This document shows, piece after piece, positions 7,576 to 14,534 of a stretch of 34,411 nucleotides of DNA. The DNA lies in the NCBI GenBank assembly GCA_964466745.1, contig CAYXOX010000017.1:1-34411 (forward strand), given 5' to 3'. A model generated the notes under the pieces. That model worked only from the letters and a program-made list of their open reading frames with translations, did not search any database and had not been told where the DNA came from. The DNA comes from CAYXOX01 sp964466745. GTDB lineage: Bacteria; Pseudomonadota; Alphaproteobacteria; Rhodobacterales; Rhodobacteraceae. The translations under genes were made by a program, and so were the position numbers. Every line of letters begins with the position of its first letter. The stretch's first letter is position 1.

Positions 7576-8474
7576 CACGCCACCTCGCGGCCGAGGGCAG
7601 CGGTGTAGAGCAGGTACCAGTCCTCCCGGTCGAGGGTGACGTCGAACGCTTCGCCGAGTCGGGCGATCCGCTCGAGCCTGTTGGTGCCCATCACCGGAAG
7701 GATGCGCGCCGGATGGCGCAGGAGCCACGCCACGGCGAGCGCATCTGGCGTGCACCCCTTCGCGGCCGCCATCTCCGCGAGAGCCGGGGCTGCTGCGCCG
7801 TCGCCGAGAAGCGCGCCGCCGCCGAGAGGCGACCAGGCCATGGGGCGGATGTCGCGCTCCTGAAGGAAGGCGAGATCCCCGTTGGTGAAGGACTCGATCG
7901 CGGCCAGGCTAAGCTCGATCTGGTTGACGACGAGCGGCGTCTCCATCGCCGATTGCAGCAGCGTGAAGTCCCATGGCCGGAAGTTCGAGACCCCCACCGC
8001 CCGCACCTTCCCTGCCGCCACCGCCGCGTCCAGCGCCTCGCCCGTCTCGCGATGGTCCATCAGCGGGTCGGGGCGATGGATCAGGAGCAGGTCGATGCAC
8101 TCGATCCCCATGTCCCCGAGCGAGGTGTCGATCGCGGTTTCGATATAGGGCCGCGAGGTGTCGTAGTGCTTGACCCGCGCGCGCGCGTTGCGGCCCGCGG
8201 GGGCGACGATGTCGCATTTGGTGACGATCTCCACCCGGTCTCGTAGGTGGGGGGCCGCCTTGAACGCCGCACCCAGGACCGCTTCGGCGCCGTAGTCACC
8301 GTAGATGTCGGCCTGGTCGAGCGTGGTGATGCCGGCCGCGAGGCAGGCTTCCACCTTCGCCTGCACATGCGCCGGCGTCGTATCGTCGTCGCACAGCCGC
8401 CACATGCCGTAGACGATCCGGCTGAACTCGATCCCCGGCGCGATGCTGATCCGTTCCATCGGCGCGGGGCTCAT
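7575..8474 (-). CDS. Aldo/keto reductase (YdhF-like), SmoB-type candidate
   Basis: This 299-residue NAD(P)H-dependent aldo/keto reductase has the TIM-barrel fold. The catalytic tetrad can be placed at Asp53 and Tyr58 (LDQADIYG), Lys86 (TKCD) and His133 (LIHRPDPL). The overall sequence resembles E. coli YdhF, for example LLLIHRPDPLMD, VRAVGVSNF and RPMAWSPLGGG. It lies between the monooxygenase and the flavin reductase. Its ATG overlaps the monooxygenase stop by four bases (ATGA), and its stop overlaps the reductase ATG. In the sulfo-SMO pathway an aldo/keto reductase, SmoB, reduces 6-oxo-glucose to glucose after desulfonation. The same chemistry, reducing the aldehyde left after C-S cleavage, is the natural guess here. 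The exact aldehyde is unknown. Confidence 0.9.
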   Translation of the reverse strand: MSPAPMERISIAPGIEFSRIVYGMWRLCDDDTTPAHVQAKVEACLAAGITTLDQADIYGDYGAEAVLGAAFKAAPHLRDRVEIVTKCDIVAPAGRNARARVKHYDTSRPYIETAIDTSLGDMGIECIDLLLIHRPDPLMDHRETGEALDAAVAAGKVRAVGVSNFRPWDFTLLQSAMETPLVVNQIELSLAAIESFTNGDLAFLQERDIRPMAWSPLGGGALLGDGAAAPALAEMAAAKGCTPDALAVAWLLRHPARILPVMGTNRLERIARLGEAFDVTLDREDWYLLYTAALGREVA

Positions 8475-9637
8475 CGGCGCGGGCCGTTGCCGAGCGGCGT
8501 GGCCGGGGTCTCGGCCGGCACCCGGCCGTAGGCATGGGGAAGCGAGCAGGTCTTCAGATGGGGCATCACGCGGGCTCCGAACGATTTGCACTCGTCGATA
8601 TGCGGATAGCCCGAGAAGATGAAGGCCCGGATGCCCATGCGGCGATACTCCTCGATCTTGCTCATAACCTGGTCGGTCGAGCCCACCAGCGCCGCGCCGC
8701 AGCCCGAGCGCGCGCGGCCCACGCCCGTCCAGAGGTTGGGCTCGACGTATCCGAACTTGTCGGCGAGCTCCCGTGCCCTCGATTGGTGCGCGACGCCCAG
8801 CGAGATCGAATCATGGGCCCGCTCGCGGATGAGCCTTCCGTATTCGTCGTCGAGCTTGCTCACGAGGTGCTCGGCGTATTCCTTCGCCTCCGCTTCGGTG
8901 TCCCGCACGATCATGTGCACGCGCAGCCCGTAATCGAGCGTGCGGCCGTAGCGCTCGGCCACGGCGTGCACGTCGCGCATGCGCTGGGCGAGGTTCTCCT
9001 TGGGCTCGGGCCACATCAGGTAGACGTCGCAGTGCTGCCCGCAAAGCTCCAGTGCGGGCGGGGAGTATCCGCCAAAGTAGAGCAGCGGCCCGCCGTTCTG
9101 CTGGTACGGGCGCGCGGGGTCCGTCCAAAGCCCCTCGAAGTGGTAGACTTCGCCGGCGTAGTTGATCTCGTCCTGCGTCCAGGCCTGCTTGAGGATCTCC
9201 ACGACCTCGCGCGAGCGCTGGTAGCGCAGGGCGCTCTCGGCCGTCTCCCCGGGGAAATCCGAGGAGATTATGTTCACCGTCAGCCGTCCTTCGAGCATGT
9301 GGTCGAGCGTGGCGATGGTGCGCGCCAGCATTATGGGCTGCATCTCGCCGCATCGGACGGCCGCCAGCATGTTGATCTTCGAGGTCAGCGGCGCGCAGCC
9401 GGCGACGAAGCTCAGCGTGTCCTGGCCGACCTGGTAGGAAGAGGGGCACAGGATGTTGCGAAAGCCCTGGCGCTCGGCCTCGAGCAGGATATCGCGGCAA
9501 TGGCTCCAGGAGGAACGCAGCGCGCCGTCGGGCACTCCGAGAAACTCGTAGTCGTCGCTGCAAAGCGCCGCGAACCACGAAACCTCCACGGCGTCGAGAT
9601 CGGCGGACGTTACAGGGACGATCGGGGATTGCGACAT
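8471..9637 (-). CDS. SsuD-type FMNH2-dependent monooxygenase, sulfonate-type (SmoC-like candidate)
   Basis: This 388-residue bacterial-luciferase-like monooxygenase is clearly of the alkanesulfonate monooxygenase (SsuD) branch, which uses FMNH2 and O2 to split C-S bonds into sulfite and an aldehyde. Compared with E. coli SsuD from memory, key residues are kept at a constant offset: Trp209 (YLMWPEP), Arg239 and His241 (GLRVHMIVRD), Arg310 (GVGRARSG) and Tyr344 (SGYPHID). The SsuD Cys54 position is Val or Gly here, so the substrate pocket differs. It is the first gene of the minus-strand operon, followed by the aldo/keto reductase and flavin reductase. I took the ATG at 9635-9637; the ribosome site there is poor, and an upstream in-frame start cannot be excluded. 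The best functional guess is a sulfosugar or sulfonate monooxygenase like SmoC; another oxidised substrate remains possible. Confidence 0.87.
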   Translation of the reverse strand: MSQSPIVPVTSADLDAVEVSWFAALCSDDYEFLGVPDGALRSSWSHCRDILLEAERQGFRNILCPSSYQVGQDTLSFVAGCAPLTSKINMLAAVRCGEMQPIMLARTIATLDHMLEGRLTVNIISSDFPGETAESALRYQRSREVVEILKQAWTQDEINYAGEVYHFEGLWTDPARPYQQNGGPLLYFGGYSPPALELCGQHCDVYLMWPEPKENLAQRMRDVHAVAERYGRTLDYGLRVHMIVRDTEAEAKEYAEHLVSKLDDEYGRLIRERAHDSISLGVAHQSRARELADKFGYVEPNLWTGVGRARSGCGAALVGSTDQVMSKIEEYRRMGIRAFIFSGYPHIDECKSFGARVMPHLKTCSLPHAYGRVPAETPATPLGNGPRR

Positions 9638-9692
9638 TTCGGGGCTCGTTCCGCTGGCTGCAATTGGCACTTGCCTAGCATCCCGCGCATTG

Positions 9693-9713
9693 TGCATCAA
9701 TCCTGCATCAATC
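9693..9713. promoter_or_regulatory. Tandem 10-bp direct repeat, candidate operator between divergent arms
   Basis: TGCATCAATC occurs at 9693-9702 and again at 9704-9713. The 11-bp period would put both copies on one face of the helix. It lies in the gap between the monooxygenase operon (minus) and the GntR-type regulator gene (plus). On the minus strand each copy contains TTGATG, and the leftward one could serve as a -35 for the monooxygenase operon, with a weak TAGGCA 17 bases further on. The layout fits a site bound by the neighbouring regulator, but it does not match the usual GntR palindrome. Confidence 0.45.
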
Positions 9714-9728
9714 TGGAGACGACGTGCC

Positions 9729-10553
9729 GTGCCACGCTCCGCCCCCTTGCCCAGGTGGCAGCAGATCAGCGAGCTCCTCGCGCGGGATATCGGCGCCGGG
9801 AGGCTGGCGCGCGGCGCCCGCCTCCCGCCCGAGCGCAGGCTCGCACGCGAGTTCGGCGTGGCGGTCGGCACGTTGCGCCGCGCGCTGCTCGACCTGGAGA
9901 CCCAGGGCTTGCTGCGCCGCGTGCAGGGATCGGGCAATTACGTCAGCGAAACCGCCGGCAGCGGCGGGCTCTACGCCATGTTCCGGCTGGAGCGCACGGG
10001 CGGCGGTGCGGCAGGGCTGCCCTCGGCCGAACTGCTGGACGTGCGCCTCTGCACGAAACCCGCCGATCTGCCGCCGTTCGGCCGCGCGCCGCGTGCCCAA
10101 CGCATCCGGCGGCTGCGCAGGCTCGATGGCGTTCCGGTGGCGGTGGAGGAAATCTGGTTCGACCCGGGCCACCCCGTGGCGTTCGACGAGAAGGACGTGA
10201 GCGACTCGCTCTATCTTTTCTACCGCGCCCGCTTCGGCGTCTGGGTCGCCCGGGCGGAGGATCGCGTCGTCATGGGCACCTGGCCCTCCTGGACCCCCCC
10301 GGAGCTGAGGGTGGTGCCCTTCGCGCCCTGCCCGCGGGTCGACCGGCTGGCCTGGGCGACGGGAGGGCCTTCGGTGGAAGCCTCGCGCACGTGGTACGAC
10401 CCCGAGCGTGCCGCATATGTCGCGCGGATGGACGGCATGCGTGGGCCCACCGGGGTGGTACCGCAAAGCGGGGCGCCTAGCGAGGCGGCGCCGGGAGGGC
10501 ATGCGAGGCACGCGGGGAACGCGCTGATGCGCCAAGGGAGTGACAGGGATTGA
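9729..10553 (+). CDS. GntR-family regulator with UTRA (HutC-type) effector domain
   Basis: This 274-residue transcription factor has an N-terminal winged helix at about residues 8-72, including the family block LPPERRLAREFGVAVGTLRRAL. It is followed by a UTRA ligand-binding domain from about residue 90 onward (for example LDGVPVAVEEIWFDP). HutC-type members usually repress adjacent catabolic genes until a pathway metabolite binds. I chose GTG at 9729 because a GGAG lies 10 bases upstream and because it gives a normal distance to the helix-turn-helix. A TTG at 9690 is also in frame, but it would place the coding start inside the direct repeat. The gene is divergent from the monooxygenase-TRAP operon and overlaps the next gene's TTG start, so it probably controls both arms. 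The last ~40 residues after the UTRA domain look poorly ordered. Confidence 0.88.
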   Translation: MPRSAPLPRWQQISELLARDIGAGRLARGARLPPERRLAREFGVAVGTLRRALLDLETQGLLRRVQGSGNYVSETAGSGGLYAMFRLERTGGGAAGLPSAELLDVRLCTKPADLPPFGRAPRAQRIRRLRRLDGVPVAVEEIWFDPGHPVAFDEKDVSDSLYLFYRARFGVWVARAEDRVVMGTWPSWTPPELRVVPFAPCPRVDRLAWATGGPSVEASRTWYDPERAAYVARMDGMRGPTGVVPQSGAPSEAAPGGHARHAGNALMRQGSDRD

Positions 10554-11641
10554 AAAGACTCAGGTACGGCATCGTCGGCTGCGGGATGATGGGCCAGGAA
10601 CACATCTCCAACATCGCCCTCCTCGAGGGCGTGGAGGTGGGCGCGCTCGTCGAGCCCGACGCGCAGATGCGCACCCTTGCGCAGGCCGCGGCCCCCGGGG
10701 CGACGGCCCACGCGAGCCTTGCCGAGATGCTTGCCGCGGAGGGCGGCAGTCTCGACGCGCTGGTGATCGCCAGCCCGAACGACCTGCATCTCGCGCATTT
10801 CGCCGAGATCGCCGCGACGGCGCCCCTGCCGCTGCTGATCGAGAAACCGGTCTACACCGAGGCTTCCGGCGCCGCCGCGCTGCGTGACCTCGCGGCGCGG
10901 TATCCGGCGCCGGTGTGGGTGGCGATGGAGTACCGCTACATGCCGCCCATCGCGGCGCTCATCGCGGCGGCCGAGGCGGCCACGGGCGGCATTCGCATGC
11001 TCACCATCCGCGAGCACCGCTTCCCTTTTCTCGACAAGGTCGGCGGCTGGAACCGCTTCAACGCGCGCACCGGTGGCACTCTCGTGGAGAAATGCTGCCA
11101 CTTCTTCGACCTGATGCGTCTCATTCTCGCCGACGAACCGGTCCGGGTCATGGCCACCGGCGGGCAGGCGGTGAACCATCTCGACGAGACGGTGCTCGGC
11201 CAGAGGCCTGATGTCTGGGATCATGCCTACGTCATCGTGGAGTTCTCGCGCGGCGCGCGCGCAATGCTGGAGCTGTGCATGTTCGCCGAGGGCGGCCGCT
11301 GGCAGGAGGAGCTCTGCGTCACCGGCCCGTCGGGCAAGGCGGAGTGCTTCGTGCCGGGCCCCGGGCGCTTCTGGCCGGCAAATCTGCCCGCGCCCGTGGC
11401 CGAGCTGGTAGTCAGCCCGCGCCACCCGAAAGGGCCGGCCAGCCGCGAGATTCCCGTTCCGCCCGAGCTGCTGGCCGCAGGCGATCACAATGGGGCGACC
11501 TTCTACCAGCACCTCCGGTTCGCCGAGGTCGTGCGCGGCGGCGGCCCGGTGGAGGTGACCGTTGAGGACGGGGCGCGCGCGGTGGAGATGGGGCTCGCGG
11601 CGCAGCGTTCGGCCGAAACCGGGCAGTCCGTCGGGCTGTAG
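10550..11641 (+). CDS. Gfo/Idh/MocA family oxidoreductase
   Basis: This 363-residue NAD(P)-dependent oxidoreductase has an N-terminal Rossmann fold with GIVGCGMMG at residues 7-15. The family EKP motif lies at 98-100. The C-terminal substrate domain contains GGTLVEKCCHFFDLM, where Lys181, His184 and Asp187 are the likely active-site residues. Members oxidise or reduce sugars, inositols and sugar acids. Translation starts at TTG (10550-10552), which overlaps the regulator stop (TTGA). This start is needed to keep the Gly-rich nucleotide loop, and AGGGA lies just upstream. In this cluster it probably acts on the sugar or sugar acid that follows the monooxygenase step, or on a sugar variant of the same substrate; that is inference from position. 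Confidence 0.9.
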   Translation: MKRLRYGIVGCGMMGQEHISNIALLEGVEVGALVEPDAQMRTLAQAAAPGATAHASLAEMLAAEGGSLDALVIASPNDLHLAHFAEIAATAPLPLLIEKPVYTEASGAAALRDLAARYPAPVWVAMEYRYMPPIAALIAAAEAATGGIRMLTIREHRFPFLDKVGGWNRFNARTGGTLVEKCCHFFDLMRLILADEPVRVMATGGQAVNHLDETVLGQRPDVWDHAYVIVEFSRGARAMLELCMFAEGGRWQEELCVTGPSGKAECFVPGPGRFWPANLPAPVAELVVSPRHPKGPASREIPVPPELLAAGDHNGATFYQHLRFAEVVRGGGPVEVTVEDGARAVEMGLAAQRSAETGQSVGL

Positions 11642-11663
11642 GGCGGAGCGCCGGGCGGAGCGC
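11641..11663 (+). repeat. Short tandem direct repeat after the oxidoreductase stop
   Basis: GGGCGGAGCGC occurs at 11641-11651 and 11653-11663, with a 12-base period. It starts at the last base of the stop codon in the 112-base gap before the aldolase gene. It is probably a replication-slippage product; no function is apparent. Confidence 0.4.
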
Positions 11664-11753
11664 ACCCTTGCGCGCCGTGGGCGTGCGGCTAGGCTTGCCG
11701 GCGCGGCGGGGCACGCGCCCGCAAACCGGGGTGCCGAAGGGGAGAGACGGGCC

Positions 11754-12512
11754 ATGAGCGAGTTGCGCGCGAAGCTGGCGGGCCGAGGATGCCTTGCCGG
11801 CACCTTCGTGAAGACCCCCGCCATCGAGGTGGTAGAGGTGCTGGCCCAGTCGGGCCTCGATTTTCTGTGCCTCGACAGTGAGCATGCGCCGTTCGACCGC
11901 GCGCGCCTCGACACCTGCCTGGCCATCGGCCGCGCGCTTGGCGTGCAGATGCTGGTTCGGGTGGCCGAGGCGGCGCCGCGCGAGATCCTGCAGGCGCTCG
12001 ATGCCGGCGCCCACGGGATCGTCGTGCCCCATGTCGACAGCGCCGAGGCGGCGCGCGCCGTGGCACGCGCGGCGCGGTTCGGCCACGGCGGGCGGGGTTA
12101 CGCGGGCTCCACGCGGTTCGCCGGGTTCGGTACCCGGACGATGCCGCAGGTGCTGGCGCTGGGCGCGGAGCCCCTCGTGATCGTGCAGATCGAGGCGCCG
12201 GAGGCCGTGGAGGCGTGCGAGAAGATCGCCGCGGTGGAGGGGATTGACGGTCTGTTTCTCGGCCCCGCCGATCTTTCGGTGGCCCACGGCCGAAGCGACC
12301 AGGCCGGTCCGGAGCTTGCCGCGGCGCGGGCCCGGGTGGGGGCCGCGGCGCAGGCGGCGGGCAAACCCGCGATGACCTTCGTGGCCGATCCCGCGCAGGC
12401 CGAGCCGTTGCTGGCGGACGGTTACCGGGTGTTCTTCGTGGCCTCCGAGCATGCCTGGATGCGGGCCGGTGCCGCGGCCGCCGCGCGGGGCGTGCACGCG
12501 CTGGGCGGTTGA
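11754..12512 (+). CDS. HpcH/HpaI family aldolase (2-keto acid aldolase)
   Basis: This 252-residue class-II pyruvate-type aldolase belongs to the HpaI/GarL family. These enzymes cleave 2-keto-3-deoxy or 4-hydroxy-2-keto acids to pyruvate and an aldehyde. The active site can be placed by motif: DSEHAPFD (Asp41, Glu43, His44), Arg69 (LVRV), metal ligands Glu147 (VQIEAPE) and Asp173 (LGPADLS). These positions agree with HpaI His45, Arg70, Glu149 and Asp175 as I remember them. A good ribosome site (AAGGGGAG) precedes the ATG at 11754. It is the last gene of the regulator-oxidoreductase-aldolase arm. An oxidised sugar acid made by the preceding dehydrogenase could be its substrate; a bifunctional detoxifying role for short aldehydes is the alternative. 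Confidence 0.9.
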   Translation: MSELRAKLAGRGCLAGTFVKTPAIEVVEVLAQSGLDFLCLDSEHAPFDRARLDTCLAIGRALGVQMLVRVAEAAPREILQALDAGAHGIVVPHVDSAEAARAVARAARFGHGGRGYAGSTRFAGFGTRTMPQVLALGAEPLVIVQIEAPEAVEACEKIAAVEGIDGLFLGPADLSVAHGRSDQAGPELAAARARVGAAAQAAGKPAMTFVADPAQAEPLLADGYRVFFVASEHAWMRAGAAAAARGVHALGG

Positions 12513-12546
12513 CTTCCGTGCCGGAGCAGCGCGCCCGCTGCGTTTT

Positions 12547-12586
12547 GGCCCGGTGCAGCAGCCGGCGTGTGCCGGGGTGCCGGGCC
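12547..12586. terminator. Long bulged hairpin between convergent genes
   Basis: GGCCCGG (12547-12553) pairs with CCGGGCC (12580-12586), enclosing an inner stem CCGGC (12562-12566) with GCCGG (12571-12575). It occupies the 79-base gap between the aldolase and the converging hydrolase gene, where a two-way terminator is expected. Neither side shows a T-run in the right orientation. Confidence 0.4.
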
Positions 12587-12591
12587 GGCGC

Positions 12592-13524
12592 TCAGGCGGC
12601 GTCGAAGAGCGCGGCTGCGTCGTCGAACACCCGCGCGCGAATGGCCGGGCGCTCGTGCATCAGCTCGTGGCGGGCGCCCTCGATCACCTCGAGCCGTCCG
12701 CCCGGCCAGCCCGCCATGCGCGCGCGGATCCTGTCGGGCCGCACGATCCGTTCCTCCGTGCCGAGGAAGGTGCAGGCGGCGATCCCCGGGCTGGGCAGGC
12801 GCGCGAGCGCGGCGCACTCGCTCCGGGCCTCCGCCAGCCATCGCAGGCTCGGCCCGGCGATCTGGAGCTCGGGCCGTGCTTCCAGCTGGCGACGAAGCAG
12901 CGCGAACATCTCCGCGTCGCCGGTCAGCGTGTTGCCCTCGAAGCTGGTGGAAAGCGGGTAGGGCGTGCTCCCGGTTGTGGGCGTGATCGCATCATCGCGT
13001 CCGAGAACCCGCGCCGCGCGCAGCAGCGCGCCGATCAAGGGCGTCGCGACCGGGGGAAGCACCACGCCCCACATCGGCGCGGTGAACACGGCCCCTGCCA
13101 CCGGCAGGCCCCGCGACAGGGCCCGGAGCCCGATCGCGCCGCCCATGGAATGGGCAAGAAGGTGCACCGGGCGCGGCATGCCCGCATCCTTCAGCGCGGC
13201 CATCACGGCGGAGCAATCGAGCTGGTAGTCGGCGAAACGGGGAACGTGGCCCACGAGGGGGTCTTCGAGCAGCCGGTCGGCGAGCCCCTGGCCGCGCCAG
13301 TCCACCGCTGCAACGGCGTAGCCGCGGCGCGCAAGCTCGGCCGCGGGCGGGCCGTATTTCTCCGCATATTCGCTGCGACCGGGGAAGACCACCACCGTGC
13401 CGCGCGCCCCGGCAAGCGGCCATAGGGCCAGCCGCAGGCGGATGCCGTCGGCGGCGCGAAGCCAGACGGCGTGCCCGCCCGGCGGCCCCTCGGCGATGTC
13501 TGCAAAGAAGGGGGCGGGCTCCAC
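12592..13524 (-). CDS. PldB-like alpha/beta hydrolase (lysophospholipase L2 family)
   Basis: This 310-residue alpha/beta hydrolase has the serine nucleophile Ser126 in AHSMGG. The likely acid is Glu258 in GTEERIV and the catalytic histidine His286 in GARHELMHE. The blocks FPGRSEYAEKYG, VDWRGQG and GHVPRFADYQLD are those of PldB-type lysophospholipases, which remove an acyl chain from lysophospholipids or monoacylglycerols. It has no signal peptide, so it probably acts in the cytosol or at the inner membrane. Translation starts at GTG (13522-13524), 11 bases after the SCP2 gene stop, with GAGG upstream; the two genes form an operon. Pairing with a lipid-binding SCP2 protein supports a lipid substrate. 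Confidence 0.85.
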   Translation of the reverse strand: MEPAPFFADIAEGPPGGHAVWLRAADGIRLRLALWPLAGARGTVVVFPGRSEYAEKYGPPAAELARRGYAVAAVDWRGQGLADRLLEDPLVGHVPRFADYQLDCSAVMAALKDAGMPRPVHLLAHSMGGAIGLRALSRGLPVAGAVFTAPMWGVVLPPVATPLIGALLRAARVLGRDDAITPTTGSTPYPLSTSFEGNTLTGDAEMFALLRRQLEARPELQIAGPSLRWLAEARSECAALARLPSPGIAACTFLGTEERIVRPDRIRARMAGWPGGRLEVIEGARHELMHERPAIRARVFDDAAALFDAA

Positions 13525-13535
13525 GGCCCCCGGCC

Positions 13536-13826
13536 TCAGGCGAGGATTCCCGCGAGGGCAAGCGCCTTGCCCATGTCGCCATCCACGGAGAGCTTGCCTG
13601 TCATGAAGGCGGCCGTGGGGTTCGTTTCGCCGTCGAGGATCGCGCGGAAGGTATCGGTATCGGCCGTCAGCGTGACGTCTGCGGGCTCGTCGCCGGCGCG
13701 AACCTCGCCGCCGGCCAGCATGATCGCGCCCTCTCCGGGAAGGACGAACTTCGCGGTTCCCTCGAAGCTCTGCCCCTGCATGCGGCCGGCGATGGCCTGC
13801 ACGGCTTGCTCGATCACTTCACTCAT
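13536..13826 (-). CDS. SCP2 sterol-binding domain protein
   Basis: This 96-residue protein consists of a single SCP2 domain, a small fold with a hydrophobic tunnel that carries lipids or acyl-CoA. Typical features are the FxGTAKFVLPGEG strand region, an internal ADVTLTAD and TDTFRAILDGETNPTAAF, and the terminal helix GKLSVDGDMGKALALAGIL. A ribosome site (GGGAG) lies 9 bases before the ATG. It leads a two-gene operon with the PldB-like hydrolase and is divergent from the TPR gene. Bacterial stand-alone SCP2 proteins have no firmly known partner; handing lysolipids or acyl chains to the neighbouring hydrolase is a guess. Confidence 0.9.
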   Translation of the reverse strand: MSEVIEQAVQAIAGRMQGQSFEGTAKFVLPGEGAIMLAGGEVRAGDEPADVTLTADTDTFRAILDGETNPTAAFMTGKLSVDGDMGKALALAGILA

Positions 13827-13891
13827 CTGTCAACTCCCGGAAGATTGGCGGGCTGGCGGCGCCCGCGGATTGCTCTATCCTTTGACACGTT

Positions 13892-14470
13892 ATGGTATTG
13901 CTGCGCCCCGATCTCAAATCTTTCCTTGCGGCGCTTCTGCTCGCTGTCGCTGGCATGGCGGGTGCAGCGGCACCTGCGACCGCCCAGGGGGCGGCCGGTG
14001 CCGAGGCGGAGCTCCTGCGACAGCTGCGCGAGGCCACCCCCGAGACGTGGCGGCAGATCGAGGAGCGTGTCTACCGCCACTGGTCGCAGTCCGGCTCGCC
14101 GAGCATGGATCTTCTCCTTCGTCGCGGGCGCGAGGCACTCGAGGCCGAAGATCCGGCGCTCGCGATCGAGCATTTCACGGCCCTGACCGATCACGCACCC
14201 GATTTCGCCGAAGGGTATCATCTGCGTGCCACGGCGTATTATCGGCTGGACCTCTACGGCCCGGCCATCGACGATCTCGGCCGGGCACTCACGCTGAACC
14301 CGAACCACTTCGGGGCGATGACGGGGCTTGCCGTCCTACTCGAGGAAACCGGCGAGCCCGTCCGCGCGCTGGAGGTGTTTCGCAGGGCGGCGACTATACA
14401 TCCGCAGCGCCCTGACGTAAGCGAGGCCATAGAGCGGCTGGCCGCGCAGCTCGCCGACGTCGAGATCTAG
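13892..14470 (+). CDS. Secreted tetratricopeptide-repeat protein
   Basis: This 192-residue protein has a signal peptide (about residues 1-32, ending APATAQ) and TPR-like helix pairs from about 70 to 170. A repeat core is visible as ALAIEHFTALTDHAPDFAEG, followed by RATAYYRLDLYGPAIDDL and ALEVFRRAATIHP. Such periplasmic TPR proteins act as scaffolds; no enzymatic motif is seen. The ATG at 13892 has no ribosome site. A TATCCT at 13876-13881 would put transcription only a few bases ahead of the ATG, so a very short leader is possible. The gene is divergent from the SCP2 operon and lies 64 bases before the helicase, in the same direction. Confidence 0.82.
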   Translation: MVLLRPDLKSFLAALLLAVAGMAGAAAPATAQGAAGAEAELLRQLREATPETWRQIEERVYRHWSQSGSPSMDLLLRRGREALEAEDPALAIEHFTALTDHAPDFAEGYHLRATAYYRLDLYGPAIDDLGRALTLNPNHFGAMTGLAVLLEETGEPVRALEVFRRAATIHPQRPDVSEAIERLAAQLADVEI

Positions 14471-14534
14471 CGGCGTTGCAACATGAGCGGCGCGGGCAGC
14501 CCACCGCCGCCCCGCGCCGAAGCAGAAGGCCCTC

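Noticed and set aside
9690..9728. TTG start giving a 13-residue longer GntR regulator
   Set aside because: It would put coding sequence over the direct repeat and has no ribosome site; the GTG at 9729 has GGAG at usable spacing.
13882..13887. TTGACA as a -35 box for the TPR gene
   Set aside because: It lies only 4 bases before the ATG, so the -10 would fall inside the coding region, where no box is seen.
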